Positions 20,280 through 29,913 of a stretch of 64,000 nucleotides of DNA are shown here, piece by piece (the first letter of the stretch is position 1; each line of letters begins with the position of its first letter). The notes beneath the pieces are model-generated. The model ran no database searches, was not told where the DNA came from, and saw only the letters and a program-made list of their open reading frames with translations. The translations under genes were made by a program, and so were the position numbers. The stretch spans positions 620,001 to 684,000 of the forward strand of contig CAWFMC010000018.1 of NCBI GenBank assembly GCA_963816725.1. Direction: 5' to 3'. Origin of the DNA: CAVSUB01 sp963816725 (GTDB lineage Bacteria; Acidobacteriota; Vicinamibacteria; Vicinamibacterales; 2-12-FULL-66-21).

Positions 20280-20400
20280 CGTTGTTCGCTTTCAGCTTTC
20301 GGCGGTTCAGGGTTCAACGTGCAGGGCTCAGCGCGCGGGGTTCAGGGAGCGAGGGTCACCAAACCACTTGGTTCCTGTGGGTGCGGGGAGCCGGAAGCGG
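20280..20400. repeat. Intergenic GGTTCAGG-type simple repeats
   Basis: The spacer upstream of the aldolase gene has several degenerate copies of GGTTCAGGG and GCAGGGCTCAGCGC. It belongs with similar text at about 13,270, 18,230 and 54,095. No open frame is convincing here. Confidence 0.45.
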
Positions 20401-20468
20401 CAAGCGGACACGCCCCGGCCAGCTCTCAGCGCCGGCTCTCGAGCTGGATCCCGGGTTCAAGCTGACGG

Positions 20469-21332
20469 CTACTTCGCGTCCGCGCCCAATTCCTTGATCG
20501 CCAGGTTACGCCACCGCCAGAATCCGCCTGGCTGCCAGCGCACCGTGCCGCCGTGGATCTGGATGGCGATCGGGCCCTCGACCATGCCGTTGAAGGCGTG
20601 ATTCTCGGTGTCAGTGGCGTCGCTGACCTGCTGGCCGTTGATCCATACCGTCGCGTGAGGGACGTCGCCCGCGACGCGGATCCGCACGGTGTTCCAGTCC
20701 TCGCGCTTCCATGCCTTCATGCCCGGGTCGCTGGACTCCCCGGGACCGGTCTGTGGAGGCGGCGCGGGCGCCGGGGCTGCAGCTGCCGCCGGTGCTGCGC
20801 CGCGGCCAGCGCCGAACTGGAAGCCTCCCTCGCTGATGAAGCGGCCCATGCTGCCGCCGGGCAGATAGTCCATGGTGATCTGGTAGGCCAGGCCGGTTTC
20901 CGTGGTGCGGATGAACACGCCACTGTCGTTGCCCCAGTCCGGCTTCACCTCCATCGACAACTCGAAGTTGCGGTACTTCTTGTCCGTGACGAGCAGCCCG
21001 CCGCTACCGAGCGGGCGCTGCGTACCGAGAATGATCCCGTGCGCGACGTGGTAGTCAGGATTGACGCCGTGGCGTGCGGTCTTGCTGATATGCCAGCCGG
21101 TCAGGTCCTTGCCGTTGAAGATCGACGTGAAGCCGGCGGGAATCAACGGCGGTGGCGGATCGGCGTTCACGTTCCGATAGTCGGGTACCTCGCGCAGCCC
21201 TGGTGCCAAGAGGATCGTCGGTGGCGCCGGTGCGGCGGGTGCTTGTCCGACGGGCGGCGCCTGAGGCGCCTGACTGGCGTGGAGCGACACCGCCGCGGCG
21301 CACGCGAGCGCAAGTTTCGACAGTGGGCGCAT
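20469..21332 (-). CDS. Secreted DUF1080 (3-keto-disaccharide hydrolase-like) protein
   Basis: This is a 287-residue protein with a signal peptide (RPLSKLALACAAAVSLHASQA) and a proline/alanine-rich linker. A concanavalin-like DUF1080 domain follows: GFTSIFNGKDLTGWHIS near residue 70, then FELSMEVKPDWGNDSGVFIR and MEGPIAIQIHGG-like blocks. Some members hydrolyse 3-keto-glycosides; the function of this one is unproven. An alanine/proline/glycine-rich loop (about 178-200) interrupts the domain, which is unusual in length but common in the group. The gene lies 26 bases downstream of the FAD-linked oxidase gene on the same strand, so they may share a transcript. Confidence 0.83.
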   Translation of the reverse strand: MRPLSKLALACAAAVSLHASQAPQAPPVGQAPAAPAPPTILLAPGLREVPDYRNVNADPPPPLIPAGFTSIFNGKDLTGWHISKTARHGVNPDYHVAHGIILGTQRPLGSGGLLVTDKKYRNFELSMEVKPDWGNDSGVFIRTTETGLAYQITMDYLPGGSMGRFISEGGFQFGAGRGAAPAAAAAPAPAPPPQTGPGESSDPGMKAWKREDWNTVRIRVAGDVPHATVWINGQQVSDATDTENHAFNGMVEGPIAIQIHGGTVRWQPGGFWRWRNLAIKELGADAK

Positions 21333-21358
21333 GCAGTTCCTCGATCCACTCGAAACGG

Positions 21359-22768
21359 TCAGTCGGTGAGCCGGAGAACCTTCCCGGGATTCATCCGGTT
21401 GTCGGGATCGAGCACGCGCTTGATGTCACGCATCACGCTGATCGCTTCGCCGTGCTCGGCCTCGAGCGAGGCAATCTTGCCGTAGCCGACGCCGTGCTCG
21501 CCGGTGCACGTCCCACCCATCGCCAAGGCGCGGGCGACGACCCGCTCGTTGTAGCGCTTCACCTGCGCGAGCTCGTCGGCGCTGGACGGATCGATCAGAT
21601 AGATGACGTGGAAGTTGCCGTCACCGGCATGCCCGACCAGGCACACGGGAAACGGCGCGTCCGCATGATCCGCCTTGGTCTCGACCACGCAGTCAGCCAG
21701 CCGCGAGATCGGGACGCACACGTCCGTCGCCCACGCGCGGCTGCCGGCGCGCAGCGCCATCGACGCGTAGTGGACGTCATGACGCGCCTGCCACAAGCGC
21801 TCGCGGTCCTCGGGCCGCCGGGCCCACTCGAAACCGTGACCGCCGCGTTCGGAGGCCAGCCCCTGCACGGCCTCGGCCTGCTCGGTAACCGCGCGATCGC
21901 CGTCGCCGTGGAACTCGAAGAACAGCGTCGGCGACACCGGGAACGCAGTCTTCGAGTAGCGATTGATCGCGTCCATCATCACCTCGTCGAGCAGCTCGAT
22001 GCGGGCGATGGGGATGCCCAGCTGGATGGTCGCAATCACGGTATCCACCGCACCGTGGATCGAGTCGAACGAGCACACCGCCGCGGCGGTCGCCTCCGGC
22101 AACGGGTGCAGCCGCACGGTGACTTCGGTGATCACGCCGAGCGTGCCTTCGGATCCGACGAACAGGCGTGTCAGGTCGTAGCCGGCGGACGATTTCCGGG
22201 CCCGCGTGCCGGTGTGGATCACCCGGCCGTCCGCCAGCACCACCGTCAGAGCCAGCACGTTCTCGCGCATGGTTCCGTAGCGGACCGCCGTCGTCCCGGA
22301 CGCGCGCGTCGCCGCCATGCCCGCGATGGTGGCATCGGCGCCCGGATCGATGGGAAACATCAGCCCGGTGTTGCGGAGCGCGGCGTTCAACTGTTTCCGG
22401 GTGACGCCGGCCTCGACGGTGGCGTCGAGATCCTCGGGGCTGACGCGCAGGATGCGCTTCATCTCGCGCAGGTCGAGCGTGATGCCGCCCTGGAGCGCGT
22501 GGACGTGGCCCTCGAGCGACGTGCCGGCGCCGAACGGAATCACCGGCAGCCGAAAGCGCTGGCTGACCGCCAGGATCGCCGCGACTTCGCCGGTGGTCTC
22601 CGGGAAGCAGACGAGATCCGGGGCCGCCGGCGCGTGGTACGACTCGCCGTGGCTGTGATGCTCGCGGACCGCCGCCCCGTCGGTCACGCGGGATCCGAGA
22701 AGGCCACGGAGCTCCGCGGCCGCTTCCGCGACGGCGTGGGTGCGCTCGATGGTGGACATCGACGGCAT
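21359..22768 (-). CDS. FAD-linked oxidase, D-lactate/glycolate dehydrogenase type
   Basis: This is a 469-residue flavoprotein of the VAO family. An FAD-binding domain (PFGAGTSLEGH, GITLDLREMKRIL, DPGADATIAGMAATRASGT) is followed by the C-terminal cap. The end has the signature GEHGVGYGK and DPDNRMNPGKVL. The closest known relatives oxidise D-2-hydroxy acids such as D-lactate and pass electrons to cytochrome c or quinone. No signal peptide or iron-sulfur domain is present. ATG 22768 has AAGG at a suitable distance; ATG 22759, three codons later, is also possible. The gene lies between the M1 peptidase (upstream) and the DUF1080 gene (downstream) on the same strand. Confidence 0.87.
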   Translation of the reverse strand: MPSMSTIERTHAVAEAAAELRGLLGSRVTDGAAVREHHSHGESYHAPAAPDLVCFPETTGEVAAILAVSQRFRLPVIPFGAGTSLEGHVHALQGGITLDLREMKRILRVSPEDLDATVEAGVTRKQLNAALRNTGLMFPIDPGADATIAGMAATRASGTTAVRYGTMRENVLALTVVLADGRVIHTGTRARKSSAGYDLTRLFVGSEGTLGVITEVTVRLHPLPEATAAAVCSFDSIHGAVDTVIATIQLGIPIARIELLDEVMMDAINRYSKTAFPVSPTLFFEFHGDGDRAVTEQAEAVQGLASERGGHGFEWARRPEDRERLWQARHDVHYASMALRAGSRAWATDVCVPISRLADCVVETKADHADAPFPVCLVGHAGDGNFHVIYLIDPSSADELAQVKRYNERVVARALAMGGTCTGEHGVGYGKIASLEAEHGEAISVMRDIKRVLDPDNRMNPGKVLRLTD

Positions 22769-22805
22769 TCTACCGGGCCTTGCGGCGGCGCGCTCGAACA
22801 GATCT

Positions 22806-25187
22806 CTATCGGCTCGCGATCGCCTGCAACGCGGCCCCGAGCTTCGGCTTCTGAGCTGACGCCAGCGCGGCACACGCGTTGACGCGCTCGATGACCTGCG
22901 CCAGCGTGCGTTCGGCCTCCGGCACCGGATGGGCGGCGAAGAACGTCTTGATCTCCGCGGCGCGGCCGGCGTCGCAGAACGCGGAGAGGCTGTTGACGAT
23001 CACGGTGGTGCCGTCGAACTCACCGGTCTTCTTCTGCACGGCGTCCCAGCGCTCGCGGAGCATGTCCCACACGATCGGACGCGCCGCTTCGTTGCCAAGG
23101 AGCTGCGCGATCACGATCTTCGTGTCCTGGGTGCGAACGTCGGGCCCGAGCGCGTATTCCATCGTCCGCCGGGTCGAGGCGGGATCGGTGAAACTGGTCA
23201 GCCCGTAGAGAAAGCGGTAACGGTCCTCAGGATCGACCGCCGACTTCGACCGCGCCAGGTATCGCTCATATAGCGCGGCGTCGCCGTTCGCGGCGGCAAT
23301 CGGAATCGCCGCGGCCAGGACCGTCGGGTCCGTCGACTTCGGCGTGGCCAGCTCCTCTTCGACCAGGGCCCGCGCGTCTTCGATGGCCGACTGATTCCCG
23401 ACGGCCCCGAGCTGACCGAGCAGCACCGCGCGGCGGGTACTGGCACTGTCGTCACCCGTGCTGCGCGCTGCGGCGACGGTCGCCTCTGCGGCGTTCGGAC
23501 CCAGCAGGTCGCTGACCCATTTCCTGAAGGCCGGTCGCGTCTCTGGCGTGGTCATCTCCTGATCGATCGCCCGCAGCGAGCGGGTGAGGCTGGCCAGCAC
23601 CGCGTCGCTCGTCTCCGATCCGAACGCCGACGCGAGGGTCAGATAGCTGCCGACATCGTGTGTGCCGGCGCGGACCAGCGCCCACTCGTCCGAGAGCAGG
23701 GTCAGCCGCTCGGGAGCCGACATCTTGCTCACGTTGGCGGCAGCGGCCTTCAGCGCGGCCTCGTCCAGAGCGGTGCGGTAGTACCCCTTCCCGTTGGCGT
23801 TGCCCATCGTCCACGCCGGGCAGGCCTCGAGCCCGACCTCCTGTCGCGGGGCGTCGAGTAATGAGCATGTCGGCGCGGATCCGCCCGTTTCGAGGCACAC
23901 CGGAACCTGCCATGTCGGCGCGTCTGCGGCGGCGGGGCCGTTCATCGAGTAGCGGCTCTGCGCCAGCGTCACCGCTCCGTGCTCCGCCTGACACGCGGCG
24001 GACAGGGAGATCAGGGGAACACCGGGCTGATCGACAAATGTCTGCATCACCTTGTCCACCGGCTTGCCGGTGCTGGCGGCGACGGTCGTCCAGAAATCCT
24101 CGGCGCGAGCGTTGCCGTACTTGTGTTTCGCGATGTAGGCGTTGACGCCCTTCTGGAAAGCGGCCTCGCCGACCCAGGACTCGATCATCCGCAGGACCGC
24201 GCCACCCTTCTCGTACGCGATCGGATCGAACAGCTCGTTGATCTCCGCCGGCGTGCTGGCCTTCGAGCGGATCGGCCGCGTGGCGCGCAGGGCGTCGAGA
24301 TTCATCGCCGTCTGGTTGTCAGCCGTTTCCCTGAGCTCGACGTGCCACTCCGGTTTCCAGGCCTTGATCGGCTTGGTCTCCATCCAGGTGGCGAAGCCCT
24401 CGTTCAGCCAGATGTCGTCCCACCACTGCATCGTGACCAGATCGCCGAACCACTGGTGGGCGATCTCGTGCGCCAGGACCTCGGCGACGTCGGTGCGGGT
24501 TGCGACCGAGGCTTTGGCGTCGGCGAGCAGCAGCGTCTCGCGATAGAAGATCGCCGCGGTGTTCTCCATCGCGCCCGCCGCGAAGTCGGGCACAGCGACG
24601 ATGTCGAGCTTCTTGAAGGGATATTTCTCGGCGTAGTAGCGGTTGTAGTACTTGACGATCTGTTCGGTGGACTCGAGCGCGAATCCGGTCAGCCCCTTCT
24701 TGTCCGGGGTCGAGCAGATGCGGATCGGAATGTTGTCGGCCGACCCTTCGTTGCACTCGAAGTCACCGACGGCGAGGGCGACGAGATACGAGGACATCTT
24801 CGGCGTAGTCGCGAAGGTGATGGTGTGCTTGCCCGATGGGCCCGGCTTGTCGGACACCACTGCGCCGTTCGAGATCGCATGATCGCCGGCGTCGATGATT
24901 GCCGTCAGCGCGAACGTCGCCTTGAACGCCGGCTCGTCGAACGACGGGAACATGCGCCGCGCGTCGGTCGCCTCGAGCTGGGTGACCGCGTAGCGGCGGT
25001 TGTTGGCCTTACTCAGATACAGCCCGCGCAGCTGGTCGTTCAGGATGCCTTGATAGGCGATCTGAATCCGTGCCGGGCCGGCGGGAATCTCGACCGGGAC
25101 GGTGAACGTCGCCTGATCCTTGGCCGCATCGAGGGTCACCGCCGCGGGCTGCGTCTTGCCCGCCGGCGACAATCTGCACGTCGCCAA
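22806..25187 (-). CDS. M1-family zinc aminopeptidase, main part (frameshift near N-terminus)
   Basis: This is a zinc metallopeptidase that removes N-terminal residues from peptides. The exopeptidase motif GAMEN (AAGAMENTAAIFYRE), the zinc site HEIAHQWFGD and the third ligand in NEGFATWME are all present, followed by the long helical C-terminal domain of the ERAP1 type. The open frame starts inside the N-terminal beta domain and lacks a signal peptide. The missing start is encoded just upstream in another phase (next entry), separated by one surplus G in a GGG run at about 25,159-25,161. Removing it would restore a continuous secreted protein of roughly 860 residues. A sequencing error is as likely as a real mutation. 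Confidence 0.9.
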   Translation of the reverse strand: MATCRLSPAGKTQPAAVTLDAAKDQATFTVPVEIPAGPARIQIAYQGILNDQLRGLYLSKANNRRYAVTQLEATDARRMFPSFDEPAFKATFALTAIIDAGDHAISNGAVVSDKPGPSGKHTITFATTPKMSSYLVALAVGDFECNEGSADNIPIRICSTPDKKGLTGFALESTEQIVKYYNRYYAEKYPFKKLDIVAVPDFAAGAMENTAAIFYRETLLLADAKASVATRTDVAEVLAHEIAHQWFGDLVTMQWWDDIWLNEGFATWMETKPIKAWKPEWHVELRETADNQTAMNLDALRATRPIRSKASTPAEINELFDPIAYEKGGAVLRMIESWVGEAAFQKGVNAYIAKHKYGNARAEDFWTTVAASTGKPVDKVMQTFVDQPGVPLISLSAACQAEHGAVTLAQSRYSMNGPAAADAPTWQVPVCLETGGSAPTCSLLDAPRQEVGLEACPAWTMGNANGKGYYRTALDEAALKAAAANVSKMSAPERLTLLSDEWALVRAGTHDVGSYLTLASAFGSETSDAVLASLTRSLRAIDQEMTTPETRPAFRKWVSDLLGPNAAEATVAAARSTGDDSASTRRAVLLGQLGAVGNQSAIEDARALVEEELATPKSTDPTVLAAAIPIAAANGDAALYERYLARSKSAVDPEDRYRFLYGLTSFTDPASTRRTMEYALGPDVRTQDTKIVIAQLLGNEAARPIVWDMLRERWDAVQKKTGEFDGTTVIVNSLSAFCDAGRAAEIKTFFAAHPVPEAERTLAQVIERVNACAALASAQKPKLGAALQAIASR

Positions 25188-25392
25188 ACGTGATCTCGGC
25201 GGCGTTGAGAACGATCGCCTTCGACGGCGTCTTCAGCGTCACGTCGATCGCTTCGCGACCGGAAAAGGTCGCCTTCGCCAGATCCGGCTCGACGGTCAGA
25301 TCGTAGTGCGCCGGGATGACGGTATCGGGCAGCCGTTGCGCGTAGGCGGGAACGGCGGTTAGGACGAGGAGGGCGATGAGGAGGGGTTTCAT
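25162..25392 (-). pseudogene. N-terminal fragment of the M1 aminopeptidase, out of frame with the rest
   Basis: From ATG 25392 this frame encodes a signal peptide (KPLLIALLVLTAVPAYAQ) and the first strands of the M1 N-terminal domain (PAHYDLTVEPDLAKATFSG, ITFGDVQIVAGG). At GTC-GCC-GGC-GGG the phase is lost. The next correct residues (GKTQPAAVTLDAAKD) are read in the frame of the main part. Both parts fit together as one M1 protein, so this is a fragment of the same gene and not a separate one. Confidence 0.85.
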
Positions 25393-25564
25393 GGGCTTGA
25401 TCTCAGTAGGTTCCAGCTTACGGCTGTCAGCTGCTTCGGCGGCCGGACCTGCCGCAATTCTTCTGCGACTGCCGTGCCACACCGGGTTGAAGGTGACAGC
25501 TGAGAACTGATGGCGGATGGCGAATGGCTGATCGCGAAGGGACGCGGTGACATAATCGCCGGCG

Positions 25565-26218
25565 ATGGACGCCGACCTCGCACTCTACCGTAGCAAAAAG
25601 CCGCTGGCCGCCTGCGTGGTCGGACATGGCGCCGGTGCGGGACGAAACAGCCCCTTCATGGTACGGTTCGCGCAAGGCATGGCCGATCGAGGGGTCAGCG
25701 CCGCGACGTTCGACTTCCCCTACATGGCGGCGAAACGCGGCGCGCCGGACAAGCCGGCCGTGCTCGAAGCGTCGTGGCGGGCAGCGGTCGATGAGGCCCG
25801 CGGCGTATTCGAGGGATTGCCGCTCTTCATCGGCGGCAAGTCGATGGGCGGCCGCATCGCCTCGCACATCGCGTCGCAAGGTTCACCCGGCCTGGCCGGA
25901 GTGTTCTTCCTCGGTTATCCGCTGCATCCGCCCGGCGCGCCCGAGAAGCGTCGTGACGCGCATCTGCCCGCCATCGTCGAGCCGCTCCTGTTCGTACAAG
26001 GGACGCGGGACACCTTCGGCACGTCGTCAGAAATCGAGGCGCTCCTGCCGACGCTGCAGCGTGCGACCCTCCACGTGGTCGAAGACGGCGATCACTCGTT
26101 CAAGGTCCGCGCCCGTTCGGGCCAGAAGCCCGACCAGGTCCTCGATCAAATCATGGACGTCGTCGTGTCGTGGATGACGTCGCTGCCGGCCGGCCGCCAC
26201 GCGGCTCAGCGCGGCTAA
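25565..26218 (+). CDS. Alpha/beta hydrolase of the KANL3/Tex30 (dienelactone-hydrolase-like) group
   Basis: This is a 217-residue cytosolic hydrolase. The N-terminal strand ends in GHGAGAG (20-26), which forms the oxyanion region. The nucleophile elbow is GKSMGG (Ser93), the acid is D149 in GTRD, and the base is H177 in DGDHSF, so the catalytic triad is complete. This small group of bacterial alpha/beta hydrolases has no firm substrate. No signal peptide is seen. The gene ends in a 4-base overlap with the convergent iron-permease-like gene. The spacer upstream (25,393-25,564) holds no recognisable feature. Confidence 0.8.
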   Translation: MDADLALYRSKKPLAACVVGHGAGAGRNSPFMVRFAQGMADRGVSAATFDFPYMAAKRGAPDKPAVLEASWRAAVDEARGVFEGLPLFIGGKSMGGRIASHIASQGSPGLAGVFFLGYPLHPPGAPEKRRDAHLPAIVEPLLFVQGTRDTFGTSSEIEALLPTLQRATLHVVEDGDHSFKVRARSGQKPDQVLDQIMDVVVSWMTSLPAGRHAAQRG

Positions 26219-26709
26219 GCCGGATTCTTTTTGCGCTCCGACTTCGGGAAAGCAGGGTCCTGGACCTTGCGGATGTGACGCGCCTTGGCCTCCTCGACTG
26301 AGTGCGACTCTGTCAGGCTGGCATCCTTACGCGACATCGCCACCAGTTTCGCGTAGTGCTGATGCAGGGCGCGCAGTTCGTCCTCGTTCAGATCCTCGAC
26401 GTCAATCAGCTGGTTGCTCGCCCCTTGAAGCGCCGCGACGATCTCGTTCAGCTTTAGCTGGACCGCCAGCGAGTCCTTGTTCTGCGACCGCTGGATCAGG
26501 AACACCATCAGGAAAGTGACGATCGTGGTGCCCGTATTGATCACCAGCTGCCAGGTGTCCGAGAACCCGAAGAACGGCCCGCTGATCAGCCAGACCAGGA
26601 CGATGCCGCAGGCTATGGCGAAGGCCGAGCTTCCACCTGTCCACCGACAGACCGCCCTGGAAAAGTTCTCGAGGTAGCGGCCGATGCCGCTCGCGTTGTT
26701 ACGAGGCAT
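26215..26709 (-). CDS. Low-affinity iron permease family membrane protein
   Basis: This is a 164-residue protein with two membrane helices (about 26-46 and 56-73). The block WQLVINTGTTIVTFLMVFLI followed by SLAVQLKLNEI is the hallmark of PF04120, named after yeast Fet4. In bacteria these short proteins resemble only the C-terminal part of Fet4, so iron transport by itself is doubtful. A charged cytosolic tail (about 100-164) ends in a lysine-rich stretch. It is divergent from pepF, with about 90 bases between the two starts. Confidence 0.82.
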   Translation of the reverse strand: MPRNNASGIGRYLENFSRAVCRWTGGSSAFAIACGIVLVWLISGPFFGFSDTWQLVINTGTTIVTFLMVFLIQRSQNKDSLAVQLKLNEIVAALQGASNQLIDVEDLNEDELRALHQHYAKLVAMSRKDASLTESHSVEEAKARHIRKVQDPAFPKSERKKNPA

Positions 26710-26798
26710 GCCACGCGCCCCCTTGGCCGCGATCGAATTTCAGGGAGACGGGCGCCATCAGCGGCGGCCCTCCCACCTGGAAGCGATAGCATAGCGGG

Positions 26799-28676
26799 AT
26801 GATCCGCGAGTTTCGTTCTCCGACCGATTCGGCCACGGCCGAGCCGCCACAGGCCCGCAGCCGCAAGCGGGACGACATCGACAACCGCTACAAGTGGAAC
26901 CTGTCCGACATCTTCCCCGACTGGGACGCATGGGAGGCGAGCTACGCCAAGCTCGACGCCGGCATCGATCGCTACGCGGCGCTGAAGGGAACGCTGTCGG
27001 AAGGGCCGTCGCGGCTGCTGTCTGCGTTCGAGCTGTCGGAGGAGCTCGGGCAGCTGGCGTATCGAGTCTGGTACTACCCGTCTCTCCGCTACGACGAGGA
27101 CCAGCGCGACAACGCCATCAACGCGCGACGTCAGAAGGTCCAGATCCTGTTCGCCAAGTGGAAGCAGGCGGAATCATGGTTCAGCCCTGAGTTGCTGGCC
27201 ATTCCGCTGGCCACCGTGCGCGCGTGGATGGATACGACCCCGGCGCTCGCTATCTACCGGTTCGCGATCGAGGATCTGTACCGGCAGCAGGAGCACGTCC
27301 TGGACGAGGCGGGCGAACGGCTGATGTCCTTGTCCAGCCGCCTCGCGTCGGCGCCCGGCGACGCCTACGGATCATTGTCGACGGCGGACGCGCGATTCCC
27401 GACGGTCACGCTCTCGAATGGCGACGAGGTGACGGTCTCGTACGGACAGTACCGGGCGATTCTGGCCACCCGTCGCGAGCAGTCGGACCGGGCGACAGCG
27501 TTCCTGGCCCTCCACGACGTGTATCAGGCCAACCTGAATACCTACGCCTCCCTTTACAACGGCGTCTGCCAGCGCGACTGGTTCCAGGCCCGCGCGCGCG
27601 GGTACGGGAGCACGCTCGAAGCGGCGCTGCACGGCGACAACATCCCGACCTCCGTCGTCGAGAACCTCATCGAGACGACCCGGGCCGGCGTCGAGCCGCT
27701 GCGGCGATATCACCGGCTGCGGCGGCGCATCCTGAAAGTGCCGTCGTATCACGTCTACGACTTCTCGATCCCGATCGTCACCTACGACCGCAAGTACACC
27801 TACGACGAGGTGCTCGACTGGGTGGTCGAAGCGGTGGCGCCGCTCGGACCCGAGTATCAGGCGCGCATGCGTGAGGGCTTTTCAGGCGGCTGGATCGACG
27901 TCTACGAGAACGAGGGCAAGCGGTCGGGCGCCTATTCGGCGCCGGTGTACGGGACGCACCCCTACATGCTGCTGAACTACACCGATACCCTCGACGACAT
28001 GTTCACGCTGACGCACGAGATGGGACACTCGATGCACACCATCCTGTCGCACGAGACCCAGCCGTTCGTCTATTCGAGCTACACGATCTTCGTCGCCGAA
28101 GTGCCGTCCACGCTGAACGAGGCGCTGCTGCTCGAATACCTGCTGGCCCGAACCAGCGACCCGATCGAACGCATCTTCCTGCTCCAGCACGCCATCGACA
28201 ACATCACCGGCACGTTCTACACCCAGGTCCTGTTTGCCGACTACGAGCTGCGGGCGCATCGGCTGGCAGAACAAGATCAGCCGATCACCGCCGAGATCCT
28301 GACTGAGACGTACACCCAGCTCCTGAAGGATTACTACGGCGACGCCGTCGACCTTACGCCGCAGACCGGGATCACCTGGGCGCGCATCCCGCACTTCTTC
28401 AGCTCGCCCTACTACGTGTATCAATACGCCACGTGCTTCGCCTCGGCGGCGCGCATCGCCCAGTCGATCATGCACGGGAGCCCGGAGGAGCAGGTCGACG
28501 CGCGCGAGCGCTACCTGACGCTCCTCCGCGCCGGCGGCAGCGATCATCCGATGGCCTTGTTGAAGACGGCTGGCATCGATCTGAGCCAGCCGGACACGGT
28601 GCTGGCAATCGTGCGGCAGCTCGACGATCTGGTCAGCCGCCTCGAGCGGGAGATCGCGAGTCTTCCCAACCAGTAA
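26799..28676 (+). CDS. pepF: Oligoendopeptidase F (M3B metallopeptidase)
   Basis: This is a 625-residue cytosolic zinc peptidase that cuts short peptides of roughly 7-17 residues in family members studied. The zinc motif HEMGHSMH (406-413) lies in its usual place and is preceded by YMLLNYTDTLDDMFTL. An oligopeptidase F helical N-domain occupies about 30-210. YNG and GSPYYVYQYATCF-like blocks lie near the active cleft and C-terminus. The N-terminal 27 residues are charged and probably disordered. The gene ends 70 bases before the convergent MFS gene, with a hairpin between. Confidence 0.92.
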   Translation: MIREFRSPTDSATAEPPQARSRKRDDIDNRYKWNLSDIFPDWDAWEASYAKLDAGIDRYAALKGTLSEGPSRLLSAFELSEELGQLAYRVWYYPSLRYDEDQRDNAINARRQKVQILFAKWKQAESWFSPELLAIPLATVRAWMDTTPALAIYRFAIEDLYRQQEHVLDEAGERLMSLSSRLASAPGDAYGSLSTADARFPTVTLSNGDEVTVSYGQYRAILATRREQSDRATAFLALHDVYQANLNTYASLYNGVCQRDWFQARARGYGSTLEAALHGDNIPTSVVENLIETTRAGVEPLRRYHRLRRRILKVPSYHVYDFSIPIVTYDRKYTYDEVLDWVVEAVAPLGPEYQARMREGFSGGWIDVYENEGKRSGAYSAPVYGTHPYMLLNYTDTLDDMFTLTHEMGHSMHTILSHETQPFVYSSYTIFVAEVPSTLNEALLLEYLLARTSDPIERIFLLQHAIDNITGTFYTQVLFADYELRAHRLAEQDQPITAEILTETYTQLLKDYYGDAVDLTPQTGITWARIPHFFSSPYYVYQYATCFASAARIAQSIMHGSPEEQVDARERYLTLLRAGGSDHPMALLKTAGIDLSQPDTVLAIVRQLDDLVSRLEREIASLPNQ

Positions 28677-28678
28677 TC

Positions 28679-28716
28679 GTGCCGGGAACGGGGATCGGGG
28701 ACCAGGGACCCGGCAC
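28679..28716. terminator. Hairpin between convergent pepF and MFS genes
   Basis: The arms GTGCCGGG (28679-28686) and CCCGGCAC (28709-28716) pair perfectly over 8 bases with a 22-base loop. It starts just after the pepF stop and lies 30 bases from the end of the convergent MFS gene, where a two-way terminator would be expected. No T-run follows, so the role is inferred from position and pairing only. Confidence 0.4.
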
Positions 28717-28746
28717 TCGAAGGCGTGGGAACGATCCTGAGGGCGC

Positions 28747-29895
28747 TCAGTCGCGGAGCGGCGGCCGGTAGCGGAGAGTAATAGCGGCCGCGCCGAGCAG
28801 CGCGATGGCCGCCGATCCATACGCTTTGCCTTCGCCGTAGAACTGGAGCGCGCCGTTGCCCCACACCGGGCCGATGGTGCGTCCCAGACTTTCCAGGGCG
28901 CCGGCCGCGCCCTGAATGCGGCCCTGCTCCTGCGGTCCGGCCGCGTTGCTGATCAGGGTGCTCAGGGTGGCGTTGCACAGCCCGATGCCGATGGCACCTG
29001 GTACCAGCATCAGCACGAACACCGGCAGCGAGTGGGTCATCGCGCTCCCGCCCCAGCCAACCGCCGCGAACAGCAGTCCGACGGCCAGCGTCCGCTTGCC
29101 CCCGAGCCACTTGACGACCGGCCCGACCATCACGCCCTGCACGAGTACTCCGAGGAACCCGAACGCGCTCAGCAGATAGCCGGTATGCGCGGCGTCGAAG
29201 TTGAAGCGTCTCGCACCGAACAGCGCGAACGTCGTCTGGTAGACCGCGAACGCCGTCCAGTACACGAAATCGACCGTGAACAGGATCCGCAGGCTCTTCC
29301 GACCGCCCATCTCGCGCAGCGCGCGCCATGGCGAGCCTCCCCCGCGCGCGTGGTGCACGGTCTCCGGGAGCCACACCCAGGCCAGCGCGGTCGCGACGAT
29401 CGTGATCGCCGCCGCGGCCCAGATGGGAGCGGTGTAGCTGATATGCGAGAACAGCGCGCCGAGCGCGGGCCCGACGATGAAGCCGAGGCCGAAGGCGGCG
29501 CCGAGCAGGCCGAAAGACTTGGCGCGGTTCTCCTCGGTCGTGATGTCGGCAATGTAGGCCCGCGCGGTGGTGATGTTGCCGCCGGACAGCCCGTCGACGA
29601 TGCGAGCCGCGAACAACAACGCCAGGCTGTGCGCGACCGCAAGCATTGCGAAGCTGACTACCGTGCCGATCAGGCTGAAGAGCAGGATCGGGCGCCGCCC
29701 GAGGCGATCCGACAGGTCGCCGAGGATCGGCGCGGCGACGAGCTGGCTCACCGAAAACGAGGCGAACAGCAGCCCGATCACCAGCGGGGAGGCACCGAAA
29801 GTCTCGGCGTAGAACGGCAGCAGCGGAATGATGATCCCGAAGCCGACGAGGTTGACGAAAATCGTCAGGAAGATGACGAGGAGCGGGCGGGACAA
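28747..29895 (-). CDS. MFS transporter, DHA1 (TetA-like) drug:H+ antiporter family
   Basis: This is a 382-residue protein with about 12 membrane helices. It has motif A in loop 2-3 (GDLSDRLGRRPIL), R-IVDGLSGGN after helix 4 (motif B region), and the antiporter motif C in helix 5 (FGLGFIVGPALGAL). These mark 12-helix drug:proton antiporters of the TetA type. The central loop (about 185-205) is short. The substrate cannot be read from sequence, and no TetR-type repressor lies next to it. The gene is 18 bases downstream of the cyclophilin gene on the same strand. Confidence 0.88.
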   Translation of the reverse strand: MSRPLLVIFLTIFVNLVGFGIIIPLLPFYAETFGASPLVIGLLFASFSVSQLVAAPILGDLSDRLGRRPILLFSLIGTVVSFAMLAVAHSLALLFAARIVDGLSGGNITTARAYIADITTEENRAKSFGLLGAAFGLGFIVGPALGALFSHISYTAPIWAAAAITIVATALAWVWLPETVHHARGGGSPWRALREMGGRKSLRILFTVDFVYWTAFAVYQTTFALFGARRFNFDAAHTGYLLSAFGFLGVLVQGVMVGPVVKWLGGKRTLAVGLLFAAVGWGGSAMTHSLPVFVLMLVPGAIGIGLCNATLSTLISNAAGPQEQGRIQGAAGALESLGRTIGPVWGNGALQFYGEGKAYGSAAIALLGAAAITLRYRPPLRD

Positions 29896-29913
29896 CTGGT
29901 CAGAGCCTCCGGT

